A model generated the notes under the pieces. It was given only the letters and a program-made list of their open reading frames with translations. It ran no database searches and was not told the DNA's origin. The position numbers and the translations under genes are program-made. From positions 1 through 64,000 of the forward strand of contig VXIS01000028.1 of assembly GCA_008704415.1 (NCBI GenBank): a stretch of DNA of 64,000 nt, written 5' to 3'. The DNA is from Sphaerosporella brunnea (taxonomy: Eukaryota > Ascomycota > Pezizomycetes > Pezizales > Pyronemataceae). Numbering within the stretch: position 1 is the stretch's first letter; every line of letters begins with the position of its first letter. This document shows, piece after piece, positions 44,825 through 55,834 of this stretch.

Positions 44825-47435
44825 ATGGCTGCACGGTTCCAGGCCGCTCCCTCTTCAGCGGAAGGGTCCCAGACAGCTCCCTGTTTAGTCGAAGGGTTCC
44901 AAGCCGCTTCCTCTTTAGCGGAAGGCTCCCAGGCCGCTCCCTCTTCAGCGGAAGATGAAATTGAGGCCTTGTACAAGAACATGGCGGGTAGTTGGGGTAA
45001 TTGCTACTTGATATGTGTTTGTTGGTGTGAACTGACCGGGTGGACTAGACACTCACTACAGAGCTGCCGGCGCGCGAACTCTTAGCGGGCTCAAAAATTC
45101 CAGTTTTGATGCCTTCTTATATAAGAGAAGGATTATTTTCCGTGAAAGGGTGCAGACAGAAGCGTCTGGAATCGAGGTCAACTCCGACCCAGACAGTCAG
45201 CAACCAGTTAGGCCAGCCAAGAGACAAAAAACACAAGCTGGGAGGCCTCATAGCGCGGGACCAACACCAACTGAGCAGGCAAAGCACCTTGTGCGATGCT
45301 GTCACTGTTTAAAGACCTGAGGACCGTACAACGCTGAGTATACAACTACTAGCGCTTGGAAACGACATGTTGAGCTTCATCATCATGGAATCCCAGCTGA
45401 AGAACCGACGGAGCGCCAGATTATCAAAGAAATACAAAAAAAATTCGGGCAGGCTTCAAATCCGTGGACTAAAGCCACCATGTATGGTGTATCTGGACGT
45501 CCAGTAGGTGAATCATTTAAGGCCGAAGTCTACCGTCGCCTTTTGGCAGAATTTATCATTGAATCAAGCTCGGCGTTCTCCATTGTTGAATACCCTACAT
45601 TCGAGAAGCTGGTTCGCTATATGGAGTCTCAAGTGCCACTTATTGGACGTCGTACTGTACAAAGGGATATAATCCAACTTCACAACGAAAAGAAGGAAGA
45701 AGTGAAGAAGGAACTTGCAAGTCATACAGAAAAAGGAGGACTTGTTAGTCTTACTATGGATGCCTGAACAGCGAATAATCTTATTCCATACCTCGGAGTC
45801 ACCGCACAGTGGATTGATCACTCGTGGCGCATTCAGAACAAAGCACTTGCCTTTCGCAGGCTGCGCGGTTCCCACACGGGTGAAAATCTTGCTGCGGTTG
45901 TCCACAACATTCTTCAAGACTGGGAGTTGGTTCCATTCTTGCGGGCAATTACGGCAGACAATGCCTCAGTTAACGACAAGTTTTTTAAATGCCTCGAGCA
46001 TGTGGAGCCTCAGTTAAAGCGAACAAATATCCAGGTGTGATGCATGGCACACGTCATCAATTTGGCGGCACAAATGATCCTTAAGACGCTTAAAGCCACC
46101 GCTCCGGAAGATGAAAGCAGTTTTGCTGCGGACTCTGACCAGCCTCCTTCAACAAAGTGTAACACTTCACAATCCCCGAGTTCTCTGCACAAACAGTCGC
46201 AACTGGCACCTGCTGAGACTCTTTTGATTGTTCGTCAAATTTTCTCCAAAATCCGAGCGTCCAACCTGCTTTGGGAAGCACTTGATGGGCAATGTCAGCG
46301 ATTGAAGATTGGCTTTTTGCAACCCAAGATGGATACAAAAACTCGTTGGAATTCCACACACTACATGATTGACCGTATGCTTAATCTTAAGACAGCACTC
46401 ATCCGCATAATGGCCAGTGAGAAGAAACTCTCTCATTTGCGCCTCACTCCGGGTGATTGGACTTTACTTGAGGACCTTCGTGCTCTGCTCGGTATATTTG
46501 TGGCTGCCACAAAACGTCTTTCTGGAAGCCACTACCCTACACTCGCATATCAGCTTCCGTACTTTGCTTTTCTCCTCCGAGAACTAGAGGAATATCTTGC
46601 CGAAAAAGAATCCTTGCAGCACATTTCCCCTATGCTACTCCAGGCTGCAGAGGCTGCACGACACCATCTGGAAAAATACCGAGACGACTCTGACAACTTC
46701 ACAAGCCCCAAAATGGCGATGCTACTTGACCCACGCTTTAAAGCACACAGATTTAGCCAAATGGGATGGCGCCCAGCCGTAGTTGTGAGCATTACCGCAT
46801 ACTTCAACAAGGTGTTTGAGAAACAGTATAAAGCACCGGCCGATCACGTCGCGCAGCAGCAAAAGGAGTCCGAAGGACTGGCAACTAATAATCATGATGA
46901 CCTTGCCAAAATATTTGGTAGTCAGACCCAACGAATACCGAAGAGTGGCATGGCAAGCCCTGAAACCACTCGCTATCTCTGCGAACCTTGTATAGGCCTT
47001 GATGAAAACCCACTTGACTGGTGGAAAGCGAATGAGCATCGCTATCCCATCGTCGCTAAGATGGCCCGGGATTACCTTGCTATACCGGGCTCCAGTGTGC
47101 CCAGCGAGCAGCTATTTTCTCAGTAGGTTTTTTTGTTAACTGTGTTACGGCTTGTCTGACTAGATCTCGGCAGGGCGGGAGATGTAATAACAAAGAAGCG
47201 AAACCGGCTACTTGAAGAATCCAGCAGTGCAGTTCTACTGGTCAAAAGTTGGCTCAATCAAAAGACCGTTGACGACAGGGAACTGTACGGCCTGGACCAG
47301 AACTTTGCCCCACCCGACAATGCTGGAGAGAGCGACAGAGACATGGAGGTGGAGCGCCAGGCATTGGGTGAGGGGATGGATGCGCAGCAAGAAGAAGACT
47401 TCGATTCGGGATCAGATTTGACGGACATAGAGTGA
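44825..47435 (+). pseudogene. hAT transposase, inactivated by three in-frame TGA codons
   Basis: Exon 1 starts at ATG 44825 (MAARFQAAPSSAEG) and reaches about 44996. Intron 1 probably ends at CACTACAG 45061, though the phase does not fit, implying an indel or another donor. The main exon 45062-47122 is one frame with stops at 45318, 45765 and 46038. It carries a BED finger (CCHC...TTSAWKRHVELHHHG), SLTMDA/TANN, GSHTGENLA, ITADNASVND, CMAHVINLAAQ (C-x2-H) and PSEQLFS. Intron 2 (47123-47173, GTAGGT...GGCAG) restores QAGDVITKKRNRLLEESSSA, the end of the dimerisation domain, to TGA 47435. The stops look like single transitions (DA-stop replaces the usual DAW), suggesting recent decay or RIP-like mutation. 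The encoded enzyme would be about 850 residues. Confidence 0.85.
44841..44960 (+). repeat. 30-bp minisatellite in the hAT transposase N-terminus
   Basis: About four copies of a 30-bp unit encode (F/S)Q(A/T)A(P/S)(S/C)(S/L)(A/V)EG. The deletion copy at 52.2 kb keeps only one unit. Confidence 0.8.
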
Positions 47436-47656
47436 TATGTCGAAGCATGATCTGTACATAGCGAAACCAGAATCTGACCCTGACATTGATCCTCGTATAC
47501 CCGGGCCGGCTCGCGCATCAAAAATAGTATGGCAGCTCGAGCTTTGGCTCGAGCTTTGCAGGCTCGGCTCGGCTCCACGACCCTGGCACTCGGTCGAGCC
47601 GAGCCAGCTCGAACGCACCCCTTGGCTCGACTCGAGCCGGCTCGTGTCCATCACTA

Positions 47657-48840
47657 GTCATGGCTGCGGGTATGGCCTTACCTTTCTGCAGTAGGGCTTT
47701 TTTAACGGAGTTGATCCACGAGTTTGCCTTTTTCCGGCGCCGTCCAGCAGTCGGCCACATTACTCTCATCTGTTTGATATCCGCTCTGCTGATGGCCGCC
47801 CCTAGCTGCACACAGGTCAAGACCGGCTTCCAGGCGGCCTCGTCTGCTGGTGTTTCCATCAAATAAAAGCCGACAATTTTTCCCTGCCCAAGAATAGGAA
47901 CCTTGATAATTGGAGTTGACTGAATAGGAACGTCGCATGATGAGGTATACTTTGCCGTCTGTCTGCAAGTCGCTCTTGCCGTCAACAGCACCAAACCTTC
48001 GGCATCACAGGTTGTCACTGACCGCAAAATTCCGCGTAACTTGACGCTTAACGAAGGTCCCAGTTTAAACCACGTTGCACCATGCCATACCCACTGCGAT
48101 GCGCGAGGAAATACATGCAAGAGCTGATAGCGCAAGGAAACCAAGCTCGGCACAAGCTCCGAGTCCGGACACATCAGCACCCTACCTGTGAAGCCGGTTC
48201 GCGACAGCCAACAGGTGCTCAATTGCATGCTTGACCTGCGGCATGCTATGATTGACCGGAATCGCCAGGTGAGTCGATGCTGCACACTCCGCCCGCTCAA
48301 AATGAGGGAGAACCAAACACATTTTGTCTCCGCGTGGCGCTGACCGCAGAGGGGCGAATGTGGTTAACGGCGCAATCTCCATCAGCTGCTTAGCTGTCAA
48401 TGGAGACGGACGGTGAAAGAACATGTGACAGTCCTCTCCATAAACGGTAGAAAACGCTCATGCCTAGTTAGACGATAGCTTCGAACCTCTGTATCACAGA
48501 AAGCGACCAGGTTCGAATTAAGAAATGTAGAGAAAGCCTTGATATACAGAGGAGCATCAGCTGTCAATGACGTTGCAGGACGTAAAACCTCACAGGCCGA
48601 GAATTGGCCATCACGGTCATCTCGAATTCGAATGTTTAAGGAGGTCAAGAGATACGTGCAGGGATGAGCTGCAGGTACTTGCACAAAGCAATCGAATGCG
48701 CAGTGCTGTGGCTTGTTACCGCCGCTGGAGATACCTACCGAGCACTGGCGGGGCATAAAGATGGACGTTGCCAAATTTATAGTCTCTGCGCAGAGTAAAG
48801 ACACGCTTGTCACCATTATCAATGTGTTCACATTACGAGC
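47657..48840 (-). CDS. coding sequence interrupted by the hAT, unrecognised
   Basis: Minus-strand frames of good protein character run from 48831 (VQVPAAHPCTYLLTSLNIRI) through one frame change near 48420 and another near 48200 (RVLMCPDSELVPSLVSLRYQ) to KANSWINSVKKALLQKGKAI, ending exactly at the hAT boundary. The apparent 260-codon ORF includes hAT terminal sequence in its last 40 codons. It could be the 5' part of the DDE transposase whose C-terminus is at 43998-44530, or an unrelated gene. No motif recognised. Confidence 0.4.
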
Positions 48841-49159
48841 TCACTGGATATCGTCAAAGAAGAGCGGTTTGCAGAGTTATTTCTAGATGCCCACGTGACT
48901 ACCGGATCTGATAGTCTCTGATTGAGATGTGCGACTCGCCTCGACATTCTTGAAGACCCTATGGCTGCGTTCAATATTGGTAGCCGCTTCTTTCTGCTTT
49001 CCTTTGATTGTTACTATTTGCTTTGTGTGTCTGTCCGCCGGACCTATTTATTTGTCATGAGTTTGTTTGATTGTACATTTTCTTCATTGGCGGGGTGGGC
49101 CGGAATCGGGGACAACGGGCGCTTGGCCAAGCATAGTATACTCCCATGATCATATCCTG
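48841..49159. other. no gene recognised
   Basis: Nothing beyond short ORFs. Confidence 0.35.
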
Positions 49160-49763
49160 CTCGCGGTGGACGAAGACATCATGATGAATGCAAAAAAGGG
49201 GGTTGTCTCCAGTTTCTTTGGGTCCTCCGCGCTCTGCAAGGTGCTCTCGCACAAGCAGCAACAGCAGCAGACACTAAATAAACGGTGGATTTCCGACACG
49301 CATGCGTACGAATGTGCAATGGCGCCGCGAAGGCTGGATCCCGGATCTTCGAAAACATCAGGCTGCCAACTCTGGCATGAATCTCCTGTCAACTTTCTCC
49401 ACTCGCGCGGTGGAATGGGTTGGAAAACATGACCGTGTGGTCGAGCCTCCAGACAGTGACTCCCCCATGAACGGCGTGCTGCTCAAAGTGGAACTGCGCT
49501 GGAACGGTAGGTGTGTTTGGCTGCACCACGTTGCCGTGGTACAGTCACAGCGTGATAAATGTCTTGCTGCGTGTGGGTTCTAACTGTAAATTCCTGTACG
49601 AGATGCGCTTGCCCGTGACATACTTGAGGGACCAAAGATAGCATCTGCCTCGGAAAACGGCGGCCAGGAGCAAGTTGCTGAGTAGCGTCCGCGGGGTGGA
49701 AGTTGTGTGCAAGCCTCTGCATGAGGCGAGGATTCTGTCCAGATCCTTCCGAGTGGTAAACAA
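49160..49763 (+). pseudogene. unrecognised coding relic with one possible intron
   Basis: Two frames read like protein: VDEDIMMNAKKGVVSSFFGS (from about 49165), then STRAVEWVGKHDRVVEPPDS and MNGVLLKVELRWN up to a GTAGGT site near 49506. A TTCTAAC branch-like word lies near 49579, and beyond it VEVVCKPLHEARILSRSFRV runs to TAA 49764. An internal TAG and frame changes argue for decay. Confidence 0.3.
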
Positions 49764-50405
49764 TTAATCATTGCAGACGCCGCAGTAAATTCAAGGCACT
49801 GCGGAGTCCTGGAACGACTTATTCCAACTTGATTATCATTTTATTTCTCCAATAATTCAAGAGATAATCTTTCCGGCGTTTACAAGCTGTTCATTCTGTG
49901 TTTAATCATCCCGCCTGCGATATATAGCCTGTCTGGCTGTCCCATCTGGTTCACCGGCAGTGTCAGCACGACGGCGGATGGGTGGGCTGGTGAATCGGGG
50001 GTGGGTTGGTGTCGGGAAAATCATGGATAATCTCAAGAGATGTGGGCGATTGTGGGTATGCGACATGAAAAAATCTACGGGTACGTTGGATATTTCGCCG
50101 TGTTTTGCCGGATACGGGGCATAAAAGCCGTAAGAAGCAATCATCAAAATTGACTCAGTCACATAGCAACTTCCAGTTGCGTGTTGCTGGCGCGAAGATC
50201 TCCCTGATGCACTGTCGCTGGCGCACTGTTTGAACAAATATTGACCGACACGACGACTTTACTGCGCAGCGGATTGCCCTGATTCTCGATCTCCGCCGCA
50301 AGTGCAACGGTTTTACACAAATGCGTTGGCAGCCATCATGGATTTTTACGGCGCGGTGGCAGTGCCAGTGTGGGAATCGGACTACCGTCCCTATGGCTGC
50401 GAATA
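49764..50405. other. no gene recognised
   Basis: Short conflicting ORFs only. Confidence 0.35.
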
Positions 50406-50530
50406 GTGATGCACACAAGCCGGCCAAGGGGTGTGTTCGAGCTGGCTCGGCTCGATCAATTGCGAGGCTCGTGGAGCCGAGCACAGCCTGCAAAACTTGA
50501 GCCGAAGCTCAAGCTATGGTGCAGGCAGCG
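50406..50530 (-). mobile_element. isolated right end of the hAT family
   Basis: TAGTGATGCACACAAGCCGG followed by CCAAGGGGTGTGTTCGAGCT and the GAGCCGAG region, collinear with the reverse complement of the right end of the full hAT for about 120 bp, then unrelated sequence. Confidence 0.75.
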
Positions 50531-50825
50531 TGGAACCAGCAGGTCGGCAGTCACTAAAGAAGATGTGCTCTATAAAAACAAGGTGCGAGCTTCCACCGGT
50601 TGCGCAATCTTGCGAGCTCATTAACACAGTGAGACGATGGATTTGAAAAGCTTGAACTACTCAAAACAATCGTGGCTGTGCTATGGCCAGATTTCATCGG
50701 CTACCAGCTGCCTTTGAAGAATAATCTCGGGCTGGAGCATTGGCGGTTTTGTCATGACACTGTTGGCTGTCCCCCTCCCGGCCTCAAACCCATGCAAATA
50801 CGTCTAGCGGCGACGATCAACGGCA

Positions 50826-51420
50826 ATGGTGAGACCAAGCAAACGACTTATACTATCACGAGAAGCTACAGCTATTGGCGCCAAGCGTAGACGTCTCGCT
50901 GAGGCCGAGCTTGAATTACAGCAAATCGCCGAGCCTGCTTCACAGGACATCGCCGAGCCTGTCGTTCCAGGCCTGGGTGCAGAAGAGGGAGAAGAAATTG
51001 GCAAGGAAAGTGGAGATGTTGCCGAAGCAGAAGACCTATATTGACTTACTTCCGCCATTGGAGTCACAGCCGAACTACCAAGAAACTACTGAAAGTGGAG
51101 AAGCACGTCAATCTCAGGAACAGAACTGGCCTCGAGTATCTGGTCCAAAGAGAATCCAAATATATACTCTCTTCGGTATTCCACCGTCCCGCATCGTGCA
51201 CTTAAAATTCACACTAAAATCTCTCGGCACTTCGCGAGGTTCTTCCAGAAGCGTTGGAATCCGTCAAACGATCGCTCATTTTTCAGTATTGGAGACTCAC
51301 CCGGCGCATCATCCAAGCCTACCGGGACGGAGCCACGTTTGGCGATAAGCAGTATAACGAACGGGTGTACAACAGTGATCGACGAGTTTCACAGAGGCCA
51401 CCTGAGGCGGGCCTTGGTCG
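50826..51420 (+). pseudogene. DDE transposase relic, N- and C-terminal parts joined
   Basis: It begins MVRPSKRLILSREATAIGAK then RRRLAEAELELQQIAEP, a basic leader like those of fungal DDE transposases. After frame changes it ends SLIFQYWRLTRRIIQAYRDG and DKQYNERVYNSDRRV, matching the family end seen at 44.0-44.15 kb (RIHNAC..., FKERVYESHRR). The catalytic core is missing. Confidence 0.55.
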
Positions 51421-51607
51421 AGACGGCCGCCTGAGGCGGACCTTGGTTGCGTCAGCCGCGGGGAAGGCAACTGTATTGTGGAAATATAATCATTCAGGGT
51501 CCCCACCACTTCGCACGATTCTACCACCGCTTTGACCACTTTCTGCGGCGTCCGCACGCTGTTGGATTCAGGGAGATTTCGACCGGGCTGCAGGTTTCTA
51601 GCCGCCT

Positions 51608-53183
51608 GCACCATACCATACCATTTTTGATGCGCCAGCCGGCGCGGGTATAATGGGATCAATGTCAGGGTCAGATTCTGGTTCTGGTTTCGCGATGTAC
51701 AGATCAAACCGTGACCATCCTTCGACCTATCACACTTTATCCGTCAAATCTGATCCCGCATTGAAGTCTTCTTCTTGCTGCGCGTCCATGCGCTCACCCA
51801 ATGCCTGGCGCTCCACCCTCGTGTGTCTGTCACTCTTTGCAGCGTCCCCGTGTTGGGCAAGGGCCTTAGAGGCCCTGTTGTCGACGGTCCTTTGATCGAG
51901 CCAACTTTTGACCAGTAGAACCGCACTGCTGCATTCCGCAAGCAGCCGGTTTCGCTTCTTTGTTATTACATCCCCCGCCCCGCCGAGTGCAATCTCGTCA
52001 GACAAGCGGTAATGAGAAAATAGCTGCTCACTGGGCACACTGGAGGCCGGTATAGCATGGTAGTCCCGCGCCCGTGTCTAGTCAGCGCGGTCATCTTCCA
52101 CCAACAAACAGAGATCAAGTAGCAACTACCCCAACTACCCGCCATCTTCTTATACAAAGCTTCAATTTCATCTTCCGCTGAACAGGGCGGGGCCTGGGGC
52201 CGTGCGTCCATGACATGTGGGCTATATACAAAATCTACCCTTGGACCTCATGTGTCCGCAGACAGGAGTGATTTAGGGACAATAGGAAAGTGCCGAGGAA
52301 ACTCGTCTGTAGTAAACACAGGAGAGACACACATCTGTCATAGCATTCTCATGGCTTCTCTGGTCATTTGCCAACCTGGGTGCAGTCCGGAAAGACTAAT
52401 ACAGCCTCTGTACAGTCTGCCAGGATGTTCTGAATAGGGGTTGAAGTCTTCCCCCACCCGTCCTTGTCCTTCCCTTTTGTTGTTTCTCGGATCGTTCCCC
52501 ACATTGCAGCCTGCTCCTTCCGCCACTTAGCACACGTGCTCCCGGGTCTGCTTAGGCGCTTTGTTGCAGAACCAACATTCATCATCGGGTCTCCGGTTAG
52601 TCCAAACCATGTACGGGCCCGTCGGCACCTCATCAAGGCGTAGCCGGCAGTATCACGCTGCTAGGGTCTTCGGGACCTTCGCCGCGTTATTATCCCGTTT
52701 GGTCTTCCGCTTGTAGTAGCTGTTAGACTTCGATTTCCGGAGCAAGCGATGCGTTTCGGTCTCCGGCATCGGCATCGGTGACATTCCGGTCGATGTGTGG
52801 TGTCAACCGCGTGGGTTCAATCCACGCGATTCCTGGCCGCGGCTTTGGCCACATGGTCTGCCAGTTCGTTACCTGGCACGTCCTGGTGCCCTGGTACCCA
52901 CCGATATTCGACGGATTGGTTTGCGGCGAAGTGTGTTGCAGTGGGGACATGTAGGTGGCTCTTTCTCTCGGCGTTCGCAATCACGGAATTCGATAGAATA
53001 TTGTTGCTCAACTTGACATGCAGTTGGTGTTTTACGCCCCACATGGCCGTCGAGGGTCTTCCCCCCACCACCGGGCTCGAGTCAAAAGCTCGAGCCGAAG
53101 CTTTGCGAGGCGGGCAACCCGGTCGAGCTTGCCCGGCTCGCCAGCCGGCCTGGCTCTACTCGGCTCGGCTTGTGTCCACGACT
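51608..53183 (-). mobile_element. internally deleted hAT copy carrying a LINE insertion
   Basis: The left terminus lies at 53183 (reverse complement begins CTAGTCGTGGACACAAGCC). The 5' UTR occupies 52931-53183 and shares AATATTCTATCGAATTCC with 44722-44748 of the full element. Exon 1 (ATG at 52211, QAPPCSAEDEIEALYKKMAG) runs to about 52080, where it jumps to the C-terminal region (PSEQLFS, AGDVITKKRNRLLAECSSAV) ending TDKV near 51730. The right terminal repeat is lost beyond about 51608. The central transposase is deleted. Confidence 0.8.
52235..52930 (-). mobile_element. LINE fragment inserted just upstream of the hAT ATG
   Basis: The minus strand reads VEYRWVPGHQDVPGNELADH (RNase H end), AKAAARN, then the Tad-like tail with CWFCN-type finger and the terminal block NILADCTEAVLVFPDCTQVG. 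It lies between the 5' UTR and start codon of the deleted hAT, whose sequence resumes on both sides. The exact right end is uncertain. Confidence 0.75.
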
Positions 53184-53212
53184 AGCTGCCAACCAGAACG
53201 GCTCAACAACTT

Positions 53213-53660
53213 GTTCCCACAGTGTGGGAACCTTCCAGATGAAGACTTGGACGGTCTTTTTTCTTCGCCGGAAGCCAGAGCTGCAGAGACGCCTCCTGAG
53301 TTTACATGGTGCGTATTCGAGGCGGTAGGTCAGCCCAGTGATCTGATCGGTGAAACGCAAACAGCCATCGCTTCCCAACACTCGCGAGAATGACTGGCGG
53401 GGATCTCTGTATACCAGCCACAGGTGTCTTGGCTGACAGTCTTTTGTCACTCCAGAAATGCTGGAGACCTTGCGCAACACTTGCTGGTTGATCAAAAAGC
53501 GGGTTAGGATAGGAATATTTGGAACAGTGGGTAAGCAAAAGGTTACACAACGAGTATGCGTGCCAGATTGACTAAGGAAATGAGGTCGTGGCCACAAATA
53601 CCTATCTGAAACCACGGCTAGACAGTGAATAGGTTGCGGATACCCAGGAATTGTGGCCAG
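53213..53660 (+). mobile_element. hAT C-terminal relic, occupied copy (left part)
   Basis: Homologous to 41889-42360 (GAAGACTTGGACGGTCTTTT, CAGAGACGC.TCC.GAGTTTA). It ends GAATTGTGGCCAG, where the copy at 42 kb reads GAATCGTGGCCAGTCATCAT. The homology resumes at 55469 after the tyrosine recombinase element and continues to about 55610. A 19-bp inverted repeat (GTTCCCACA, G, TGTGGGAAC; 53213-53231) lies at its left edge. Confidence 0.7.
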
Positions 53661-53663
53661 CTG

Positions 53664-55468
53664 GTCTATTCTCCGCAGCGGGGAAGGGAAAGTACAGTAC
53701 TAGAAAAAAACAACCAAAGGAGTGAACCACACAAACGAGGCCACGTGTGCAAAGATTGCCCCTAGCCCTGCAGAACCGGGCCCGGAGGGAGGTCTAAGCC
53801 AGCCGTCGGCTCAGCACCGTAGCCCACCCAAGCGCGACCCATAGTCGAGAGACGGAGAGACGAAGAGGAGCCGCAAGGGGCGAAATGAGCGGCAGTCGCA
53901 GCGCTAGCTGGGGCGATTCCCCCAGTGGAGTTCTCTGGACCGCAGCAGCGGCGGCAACCGGAGCGGCGGCCCGGGTCCCTCGAGGAACACTGCATTGCAG
54001 GCTACGTGAAATAGCCAGAAGCTGCTCAGGATGGACCTCGATATATCGTTTATAGGGATCCGACCGCCAGCGCCCCAGCAGTTGTATCTCATGATCGATC
54101 AGTCCAGCAATGCGTGCGCTAGTGGCTGCGCCGCTTCTGAAGAAGTGTCCAGAGTAGTGGCCAGTTATCCTGCAGTAGGTCCAATATTGGCACAGGGAAC
54201 GTACTACATCGTCCCGGGGAAATGGCTGGTGAAGAGCGGTTGAAGGGAGTCAAACTGCCTGGGCTGCCGACCCTCCTCGAGCCGATTGGGACGCTGACCC
54301 TCCTTGAACTGATTGTGATGCCGAGCTTCCATAGCCAAGACAAGGAGGTTTCGATAGCAGCCAGCGGGCATGCCAGGGGAGATGGTGAGTGTTACGCCAT
54401 GACGAAATGGGTCTGTTTTAGAGCTAGGTAGGGCGAGCAGCAAGCGACCAGCTTGAATGTTAACTAAACGGCCAGGTGAGGTGCCAGCGGGCGAACTCCA
54501 GCGTATCGTTGGGGGTGTATTCCGTCCAGGTAAACGCGCTAACTCGAAGAAACCCCGCGAACGCGAGGCAGAAGGCAGCGTAAAGAGCAGCTTGCAGAAG
54601 GTCGATGTAAGCACCGCAAAATCTTGAGACGGATGTCACGAGTAATTTGGAGGCGCTCCCCAGTGCCTGCTTCTCCATGGAAACGCGGAGCACCATTGAT
54701 AATTCGGCGAAGGCGAGGGTGATCAAAGATGCCATCTGTAGGTAGTCCCAGATCAATGTGTAGACTGCGGAGCCCAGTGATATAGCTTTTGATAGTTGCT
54801 GGCTTTACTCTACAACTGAGAAAAGCTATCCAGTTGCAGAGGAGTGGTACTGTAGTTGGAAAGGGTTATATTCGAGGCTCGTTCAAGGCACGGTAGGTGG
54901 TGTAGCTGCGCCTGGCAGTATTATAGGTCTTGCGGGTAGTTTGGCTAAGACCCCACCAGAGGTAGCGGGCCGTCGATCGGCTGAGTTGGGCGATATCGCT
55001 GGACCAGCTCGGGGGAGGGTCTGTAGAGAAGGTGCCAGCAGCGATTGGGTAGAGCGGAGCGTACCGAGGTGCGTAGTGAAGGCATTCATAGTATTGGTCA
55101 TTGTGGTGAGGAATGCCATTGGCACGGCGACTACCGTATTGTGGGTGGCGGGGCCCGAAGCAGAGGCAGGTACATGGGGTACTTGGCTGCCCTGAGGTTG
55201 GTTGGTTGCTGGTTGTCGGAGTGCTTGAACCAAAAACAGAAAAGCGAGGAGGATGCGAAGACGAGGTGCGGTGCTGGCGATGTGGAGGACCCTCGAGGAA
55301 TTGACCAGACGGGCCCTTTCATAGGGGTCTGCCAAGAGCCTGAGGCGTTTTCGTCGACCCGGCCTCCGAGCTGCCAGCACTATCCCCGGCCATCGCTCAC
55401 CCTCCAGGGGCTCAAAGCCAGTCCCTTGGTGCTGCTCCGTCCTACTAGCTCGCAGTCTAACTGCCCAT
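53664..55468 (-). mobile_element. Crypton-like tyrosine recombinase element
   Basis: The minus strand codes for a tyrosine recombinase broken by several frameshifts. In order: an Ala/Pro/Arg-rich N-terminal region (55479-54883), AALYAAFCLAFAGFLRVSAF with box-I Arg (codon 54544-54546), PSSKTDPFRHGVTLTI with the Lys (54417-54419), TGHYSGHFFRSGAATSA with HxxR (54145 and 54136), and IQLLGRWRSDPYKRYIEVH with the nucleophile Tyr (54043-54045). All catalytic residues are readable. There is no reverse transcriptase or RNase H, so a Crypton rather than a DIRS/Ngaro element is favoured, although a DIRS remnant is possible. Its borders are set by comparison with 42361 and with the short copy at 1202-1714. 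Confidence 0.85.
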
Positions 55469-55610
55469 TCATCATACAATAGACCGCGTGTTGACTACTA
55501 CTACCTAACCCAACATAGTCCGCGAGCTTGAGGCGTAGTAAGGCGGGAACAGCTCGAGCCTTACACAAAGCTCGGACGCAATCTGCCGCCTCGGCCTCTA
55601 CGAGTCCAGC

Positions 55611-55834
55611 CAGCTCAAATTCATCACCGGTGGCGGTAGTGAGCGGTTGCATGCCATGCTGACCAACGCCCGCTCCGGCGTGAGTCCACGTCGCCGCGTA
55701 TAGTTGCCGTCAGTTACAGTTTCGCGGCTAACTGACAACCTGCCACTGGCTATATAGCTATGTCCATTCTATACCGCACCTTGGGATTGCAAGTGGCCAC
55801 GCTTGCCAATTTTCGATGCTGCTAGCGACAAGGA
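55611..55834. other. no gene recognised
   Basis: Possible promoter region of the next gene: a TATAGCTA stretch at 55752-55759 lies about 80 bases upstream of its ATG. Confidence 0.35.

Larger units (their letters stand above)
44531..47656 (+). mobile_element. full-length hAT transposon with 8-bp target duplication
   Basis: The ends are inverted repeats beginning TAGTGATGGACACGAGCC on both strands, followed by GAGCCGAG-rich subterminal repeats. The flanks GTCATGGC (44523-44530) and GTCATGGC (47657-47664) are identical, the 8-bp duplication diagnostic of hAT insertion. Length 3126 bp. A transposase gene (next entry) fills the interior. At least four other fragments of the same family are in the window. 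Confidence 0.95.

Noticed and set aside
47518..48300. 260-codon minus-strand ORF as one intact gene
   Set aside because: Its last 40 or so codons are hAT terminal repeat sequence; the natural coding part stops at 47657.
52817..53071. 84-codon RNase H protein starting MVGGRPSTAMWG
   Set aside because: The first half is reversed hAT leader and only the second half is LINE; it is an insertion chimera.
53661..55468. DIRS or Ngaro retrotransposon
   Set aside because: No reverse transcriptase or RNase H and no split direct or inverted repeats were seen; Crypton-like is the simpler call, though a remnant cannot be excluded.
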